Positions 58,401 to 64,000 of a DNA stretch of 64,000 nucleotides are shown piece by piece; the first letter of the stretch is position 1; every line of letters begins with the position of its first letter. Under the pieces are notes generated by a model. The model worked only from the letters and a program-made list of their open reading frames with translations, did not search any database and had not been told where the DNA came from. Both the position numbers and the translations under genes were made by a program. Origin of the DNA: Protonemura montana (taxonomy: Eukaryota > Arthropoda > Insecta > Plecoptera > Nemouridae); NCBI GenBank assembly GCA_947568835.1, contig OX387605.1:23749775-23813774 (forward strand), read 5' to 3'.

Positions 58401-61400
58401 CAGGAGGTTTACACCAACGGCCGCGCAACTTTAACACATTCTCGGGTAGCAGCGGCTCCAAGAAGTTCCGCCTCGAGTCCTGGCTCACGATCTGCACCAC
58501 ACGGTTCGGATTCACCAGCCCGATGATGCTGGTGTTCAGCTCCACACCTAGACCTGAGAAAAGTCATGTTTAATGTTTGTAGATTGCAAAGAGGCGGGAT
58601 ATTGATGCAACTCACCTGAGAAGAAAATCGGCGACACGTGGTGCACTTGCTGTGAAATTGAAAAATTGAAATTTCTCGACAAGTGTACCACATGACACCA
58701 ATTGTCTTCTGCAGTAAGTGGCACTCCCTCTCTCTTTCCTTCTTCACAACAACAATTTTGTTCATCACTTAATTTCAAGCACCAATTTTGAGCGTACATA
58801 ATTATTCAGAAAATTAAACGGAGCTCATCGCAAGACAGTCTAGCGTTTTGGCAAAAGCGGCAAAGACCGGCCAGGCTACAATAGGGAAATCTCTTTAAAT
58901 TTGAAACTTTTTTTAAATTTTTTTTTGTGAGAAAATAATGAACACGTATTTTTTTATTTTCTTCTAAATCCAATCTTGAATAAAATATTCCTGTTTAAAA
59001 TGTTTGCGTTTCAATCTCGTACTAAAACGAGGGTCGCCATCTTTTATGACGTATAGTGATATCTGACGTCAAAAAACGTCAAGAAACAGTAGCGAACGCA
59101 AAGGTGACCCAAAATGATGCTAGAACACTATTTCAGACGTCACGGCCCATTTTCATCCCACCACGAGAATTTATATTTTAGCCATTCTTAAAACAAATGG
59201 AAATAGAAAAGTTATGATCGGATTGTAAAAAGAAAAAATATGTCAGATTTTATTTTAAACGCGTATTTGAACACAATGATAATAATTAAATGATAATCTT
59301 AATGAGATTTCCTTATTGATGTGAATGCAAACCTTTATTGTAGCCCATTGTATTGACCAGCCAAACCATTTTGTGCAGTTCTGGGATAGACTCGCAGTAG
59401 TCGATGATGTGACGCACTCCTTGAATGTAGCGATCGGGGCAGTCGTCTACATCGACGTGGCCTATATAGACACATCTGTAAACAAACCAACAGTTGTGTA
59501 CAAATTTTAAAGCTTGTTGCCTTCAGTAACAAAGGGTTTTAATAATATGCCATTTAAGCACTTTATAGGTATAATAACCAAATTTAAAGATTTGAGGCAA
59601 ACCTTTCTGGAGTGCGGACGTGCGTGTAGTTCGGCCCAAACATAGGTTCCGTTACCCTGATTGCGTAGACACATCCTGGTACTGTGAACTCTGGCTGACC
59701 GGGATCGAAGTCGAGGTACAGGACCTCGCCGTGGGCACAAATGATCCGGTTCATCAGGAATCGCAGCAGCGTAGACTTGCCAACAGACTTTCCTCCGCAA
59801 GCCACCACACGAGCATGACCTTAAACCGTCAAAGGTAAGTTCAGGACCTGTTTGCAAGAAAGTGTAGGTAATTGCATTGCTTAAATACCTTTTTTATTGA
59901 AATCATCTGCAATCACCTCTGCCAATTCTTCCCAATCTTGAGATTTTTCATGACAATGACCATAGATGATTTTTGACTGGATTTGACATTTCAAAACTGA
60001 CTCTATCTGTAAGTAGCCACCATTAGCTTGAAGTGTGTGAGGGTACAGAGAGATTGAAGGCACGTGAAGGCTTAGAAAAGAGCCTAGAGTAGATTCTGAT
60101 TTTTCAAATATAACCAAACTTGATGTTTTATCTAGTTCGGAAACAATTTCTTCAGTCAGACTCGAGTCCATACCTAGAGTGGTCAGTACGGACTTGACTT
60201 TACTAAGATTCTCTGATGAATGTTCGAGCGGCTCGATACTGAGATAACTGCACCCACGTGGGCTGAACAAAGTCAGACTCGTGTCACTTGTATCATTTGC
60301 ACACCAACCTAATATTTCCACAGATCCAAACAAGACTCGAACATTTACCTGACCGTGGATAAACAAATTGTTATGGCGTTTCATCACAACCAAAAACTTG
60401 TTCTTAGGAAGCCTGTGAAACTGTAAAGTGTTTTCTTCAATGAACGTGTCTTCTATATTTGTATGGTCTTTGTCTTCCACGATCGCATGGTTTTTGTCTT
60501 TTTTTATATTTATTTCCAAATCCAATTCTTCAACACTCTCAACGTTCTCATCGGACTGAGAACCCTGTTGTTCAATGCTTTGAGCATCTTCTTTTCCATC
60601 AGAGAGGCGTACATTTGCGGCATATTTTGGACTAACGCATGGGTTAGCAAACTGTATTATACATTCTTCGGGTATAAGTATTTCAGGCTTAAAAAAAGAC
60701 TTGGTATCGGTAAGTACTTGGTTTTCACCAAAATCATTTACGTTTGCAACACCATGAAATAGTTTTTGTAATGGTAAGTTATTACCAACTTCCCATTTCT
60801 TAGTGTTATCTTTCTTTTTATTCCTTTTATCCTTTTTCTTCTTCTTTTTAAGCTTAGGGTGCTCCTGGAGAGCCGAAAAAGTTGGTGGAGACTTGGTCAC
60901 AAAATCAAGAACAGCATCTGCATGTAATTTTTTGAGATTTTTCCTGTAAATAAAAAGAAATGATTCTGTTTGGATATTGTAGACGAACATTTTTGTGATA
61001 CTTTTTTGCATTTTAATCCAAATGAATGCACCTTACGCCAGAAATAAAAAAATAATAATCCAGGCAGGTCCAAAAGGAATGAAGTGCTGTTTAGTAATCT
61101 GCAACCAAAACGGGGGAACTAACCTAGGACCTTCGTTCTACAGATGGGCTGGCTACTAGGATCCAAAATAAGTCACACGAGCACACATCAACCATTTAAG
61201 TTTGCATGTGCTTTTTTTTATTCTTAGGAAAACTACTACCCTCTCAAAAATTGATGCTCAAATGGGACAAACGCAATATCTGCAGATCAGGGTTGGGCAT
61301 CAATTTTTGAGAGCGTAGTAGTGTTCCTAATAATAAAATACAGATTTCACATTGCATGTGCTTATTTAAACTCGGGGTTTGTAAGCCATAGAATAAGGAT

Positions 61401-61555
61401 TGGTTAAATCTATACTTTAACCTATAAACTATGCATACTCACTTCAATTTTTTGCCTACGCCGGGTAAAAGTGTTTTTTTCTGGATAGGAATATCTCGCT
61501 CTTTAGAGTGCAAATCAGAATTTGTTGTATCTTTTTGTTTGCGCGATTTAGCCAT
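55433..61555 (-). CDS. NOL9: NOL9/Grc3-type polynucleotide 5'-kinase, 8 exons
   Basis: Nucleolar kinase that phosphorylates 5'-OH RNA ends during ITS2 removal and 60S ribosome maturation. Exons on the minus strand: 61555-61443, 60943-59889, 59819-59603, 59475-59333, 58553-58337, 57693-57592, 56976-56786, 55662-55433 (2268 nt, 755 aa). The long second exon encodes a basic K-rich stretch (KKKKKKDKRNKKK, likely nucleolar signal), an acidic linker and the N-terminal domain. The P-loop is CGGKSVGKST, followed by Walker B LDFDPGQPEFT. Further family landmarks are VNTMGYNKG, VVQIVSQ, the LIPY segment and the C-terminal GVVRGID domain. The donor at 58336 (GTCCGT) is weak but is the only one that keeps the phase. 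The neighbouring Tc1-like MITE ends 20 bp from the donor of the 59333 exon. Confidence 0.93.
55838..55925 (-). repeat. tRNA-like SINE head in a NOL9 intron
   Basis: The minus strand reads CCTAGTAGCTCAATTGGTTA (near-consensus A-box) and GGGGTTCAAGTCCTC (near-consensus B-box) 45 bp apart. It is the best preserved tRNA-like sequence of the dispersed SINE copies in the window. No clear cloverleaf acceptor stem, so it is a SINE head and not a tRNA gene. It lies in the last NOL9 intron. Confidence 0.65.
58884..59313 (-). mobile_element. MITE copy 2, inverted relative to copy 1
   Basis: The 430-bp element begins GGGAAATCTCTTTAA and ends TTAATGAGATTTCCT, flanked by TA. It aligns end to end in reverse orientation with 41039-41485, including the TGACGTCA-like cluster, with scattered substitutions. 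It lies in the NOL9 intron between exons starting 58553 and ending 59333. Confidence 0.8.
61215..61345. repeat. SINE-end palindrome near the NOL9 first intron
   Basis: 'TTAGGAAAACTACTACCCTCTCAAAAATT' and its inverted form 'AATTTTTGAGAG..TAGTAGTGTTCCTAATAAT' flank a short centre (pieces given here are interrupted). The same motif ends the SINE copies near 39250-39312 and 44427-44460. This may be two SINE ends joined head to head. Confidence 0.55.
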
Positions 61556-61804
61556 ATTACACGTACTTTACTAGGAAAACTCCAAATGAATATAACAGCG
61601 TGGGATAATGTTCACATGGACGTCCGAACATGCAAGATTGAACATTCAGATTGAAAATGGAGGATATTATAGTACCCTTGAAGAGGCTATAATCAAAAAT
61701 TCTACGCTCAGTCGAACATGCTAAACGGCATTTAAATCGACTGTATTTGCCAGAATAAAATCGTGTAAAATTCAAAAATCTTGTAAAATGATAAAAACAT
61801 TAAG

Positions 61805-61910
61805 AGTTAAGATTGTTTTTAGACTCATGTCTACTTGATGTGACCTTAGCACAAGTTTTAACAAAATATCTTGCTGCAGACCAGTTCAAATAGTTTTTGT
61901 TATCAAGAGG
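61805..61910. repeat. Fragment related to the 54.9-kb inverted-repeat element
   Basis: Contains TTTTTAGACTCATGTCTACT and ACCAGTTCAAATAGTTTTTG, both found near 55283-55356. It is a partial and rearranged copy. Confidence 0.55.
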
Positions 61911-62010
61911 TACCCTGAGGTAGAATAAAATTGTGTGCCCGAATTTTCTAAATGGGTTTAAAAGCATCCTAGACACGATACCGAGACGATGGCCTTTCTT
62001 TTCATGCAGG

Positions 62011-62123
62011 TTCATGGATGGCCTTGGTTTGATGGAACGCTGTCTGCGCTGCTGGTCGCTGTTGGACAGAATCCGATATCCTACTTTCGTCATCGAGACG
62101 TTGCTACCGCAGCGTCGATAGAT
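62011..62123 (+). other. Possible coding exon of an unidentified + strand gene
   Basis: Bounded by an acceptor (TTTTCATGCAG at about 62000-62010) and a donor (ATAGAT followed by GTAAGT) with one open frame throughout (starts VHGWPWFDG). I do not recognise the product. A second possible exon near 62660 does not continue this frame in its more protein-like reading. Confidence 0.25.
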
Positions 62124-62660
62124 GTAAGTCGGCATGAGCCTTCACATATATCTGATATATAACTGATACACTAACCGCAATGGTAAACGCACTCCATTGT
62201 CAGATCTCAACACTGCTGGCACAAACATATTTTGTGAATCCTTCCCCCCACCATCCCCAATAGCGAAAAATCTGCGCAAGCTTTATCCAAGTTGTTAATC
62301 CAAGTTCTCAATTCCACGAGAAAATAGTTCTGTTTGCCAGCTCTGCACTTTTTCACACATTTTACTCTATTGATGAGGCAGTCCAACGTTAGCTTAAACT
62401 ACTTGTCGATCTCCACAACTGTGAGTTTGCATTTTGCACGGACTTTTGACCCGACGTTAACACTAGAAAACAGCTGAAAAAACTAAACCCAATCACAGGT
62501 TCATGGCTAGCAAACAAAGCTAATGTTTCCTTTCGTTCAAGAACTGGTTTTGTACTTTTTCCCAAGTAAACGTAGCTGTCCAGAGCTTGTGTTAATGTGT
62601 GCAAGAGTCGTTATGTACCTGGCAACGAGTCTAATGTGACTTTATTATGTTGTCTTCAGG

Positions 62661-62790
62661 TGAACTCCACGAGGCGCTGCCTGAAGCCAATGCGTCTTGG
62701 CTTCCTCTCGTTCGAATCGACGAGAACTCTGCACACGACTCGGAGACCTTGCTTCAAGCCCTGGAAATTGTAGCAAGGACGTGGTGTGAG
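62661..62790 (+). other. Possible coding exon of an unidentified + strand gene
   Basis: An acceptor (GTTGTCTTCAG, 62650-62660) is followed by an open frame of about 43 codons with protein-like composition (contains ASWLPLVRIDENSAHDSE), then a possible donor after ACGTG near 62792. The product is not recognised. It may be the start of a gene continuing beyond the window. Confidence 0.3.
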
Positions 62791-63382
62791 AGTTTTATCA
62801 GGTGTCTGAGGAAAAATGGGTTACTTTTGTTTGTTAGATAACATATTTCATTGCTTACTTTGCTGGGTTTAACGTCACGTCAGTTCAGAGGCTGATTGCG
62901 TCTCGAGTTTGGGAAATATTAATAATTCTTAATTAATTTGTTTGACATGAGAGAAGTCAAGAAAAATTCGGGGACAAGGCCATTGTCGTTAGACTTCCTT
63001 TCCAAGTTTTGGTCGTTGTAGGTTCTTACTAGAGGTTGTATCGTTCTTCACAGTTTAGATTGGTTAGGTAGGTTGGTTAGGTTTTGATTGGTGTAGAATG
63101 GTCGTTTCTTTGTCGCTTTGTCCATCATTGAGGGTTGCCAAAATTAGGTTAGTTGGTTGTACTAGCTTTCATGTCCAATATTTTTGTCTTCTCTCATTTT
63201 GCGTGTTTTCTCTTAGCTTGCCTTACGCCTAGAACATGTAATATTGTGGTAAATAAAACCCACATAAAGGCATAGCAGATAGTCATAAGGGAGAGTAGGG
63301 TTTCTTCAGATACTTTAAGATTCATGTGACCTAATTTTCAAGCCATAGGACTTTATTGCTCGCCTGCGTATATGTTCCTGTT

Positions 63383-63445
63383 TGCACCCGTGGGGCCCGC
63401 CCCGACGTTCGTTTTTTCATGGTTTCCGCACGTCAAAGTTAAGCA
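63383..63445 (+). repeat. Weak 5S-rRNA-like fragment
   Basis: GTGGGGCCCGCCCCGACGTT followed later by TCAAAGTTAAGCAA and GCTGGGC resembles the middle of 5S rRNA, but only around the internal control region. Confidence 0.35.
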
Positions 63446-63965
63446 AATGCTGGGCAATTGATTATAATCAGCAAAAATTACAGATTAAAATTGGTCATGA
63501 TCGCTCGGAACAAACAATTGTTAACATCAAATGTATCACTCTCACAGTCAGCAAGATTTACGTGAACACAAACATGTAAATAATTATTCAGATATTGTTA
63601 AAGCATTTGAATTGTTTTTGATGGCTACATTATTGTCATTCTTTATATTGTGTTGTGATATAAACATTTACAATCCTATAGCCATTTAATTGGGATCCCT
63701 GGAAGAAAAGGAATTTTACCAGTTTGTATTGCTTGTAAAACTGGATTTCCAGTTACTTCCACTCCCCATTCTCCTTGTATTTAATAATTAGTTTTGAGAG
63801 CTAAAGAAATCACATTTTTTATGATTGGAATTTTAGTTAGATGACCTCTGGCTCTATATTATCTGCAGCTTGCAAGAGGATGGTAAACTGAGCTCATTAT
63901 ATCTCTCAGTGGTTAATTTCTAAAAAAGAGGTGGGTAGACGCTTGACAATCTTTTTTGTGTGTGA

Positions 63966-63980
63966 GGGGGGGGGGGGGGG
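63966..63980. repeat. Poly-G tract
   Basis: About 15 consecutive G near the end of the window. Confidence 0.85.
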
Positions 63981-64000
63981 TAGCTCTTCTAGTTTTCTGT

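Larger units (their letters stand above)
62850..64000. other. Intergenic end of the window
   Basis: AT-rich sequence without a recognisable gene apart from a 5S-like fragment at 63383-63445 and a poly-G tract at 63966-63980. Confidence 0.4.

Noticed and set aside
60463-60762. 99-codon open frame on the + strand inside NOL9
   Set aside because: Shadow of the long second NOL9 exon on the other strand.

Overview
This is a window of an animal nuclear genome. Genes are split into short exons by introns of a few hundred bp with GT-AG borders. Gene content (dystroglycan, tandem c-type lysozymes, a pickpocket-like DEG/ENaC channel, an atlastin, NOL9) fits an arthropod, probably an insect or other pancrustacean; the species cannot be named from sequence alone. 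I rebuilt gene models by hand. Each of the seven complete models, and the channel model when begun at its first usable ATG, has matching splice phases and a total coding length divisible by three.

Layout. 1-2312 is 5' flank. 2329-12722 (+) is dystroglycan in 14 coding exons (1176 aa), followed by a 3' UTR to about 14459. 14554-33559 (-) is a cluster of four lysozyme genes, here called A-D, each with four exons and identical splice phases. Gene A is exceptional: its first exon (24392-24251) lies about 9.1 kb from exons 2-4 (15127-14554). That intron is filled by a ~190-bp tandem repeat, scattered tRNA-like relics and a tandem array of a ~1.6-kb unit (17680-24016). Each unit carries several pol III-like modules, most of them followed by T-runs. 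33560-38180 is mostly intergenic with repeat debris, including 5S-rRNA-derived and probable Penelope-like fragments. 38217-45007 (+) is a DEG/ENaC channel in at least 10 exons. 45190-47414 holds a non-LTR retroelement fragment and a foldback element. 47477-52787 (-) is an atlastin-type GTPase with a hAT element in one intron. 54888-55327 is an inverted-repeat element with hammerhead-ribozyme-like motifs. 55433-61555 (-) is NOL9, an rRNA-processing polynucleotide 5'-kinase. The last 2.4 kb holds at most fragments of an unidentified + strand gene.

The genes share no pathway. Dystroglycan links matrix to cytoskeleton, the lysozymes are secreted muramidases (immunity or digestion), the channel is a Na+-type channel, atlastin shapes the ER, and NOL9 works in ribosome biogenesis. 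The most notable items are the lysozyme-intron array of tRNA-like modules, the dystroglycan with an extra extracellular module and no serine at the alpha/beta cleavage position, the intact hAT insertion with an 8-bp target duplication, and the hammerhead-like inverted repeat.
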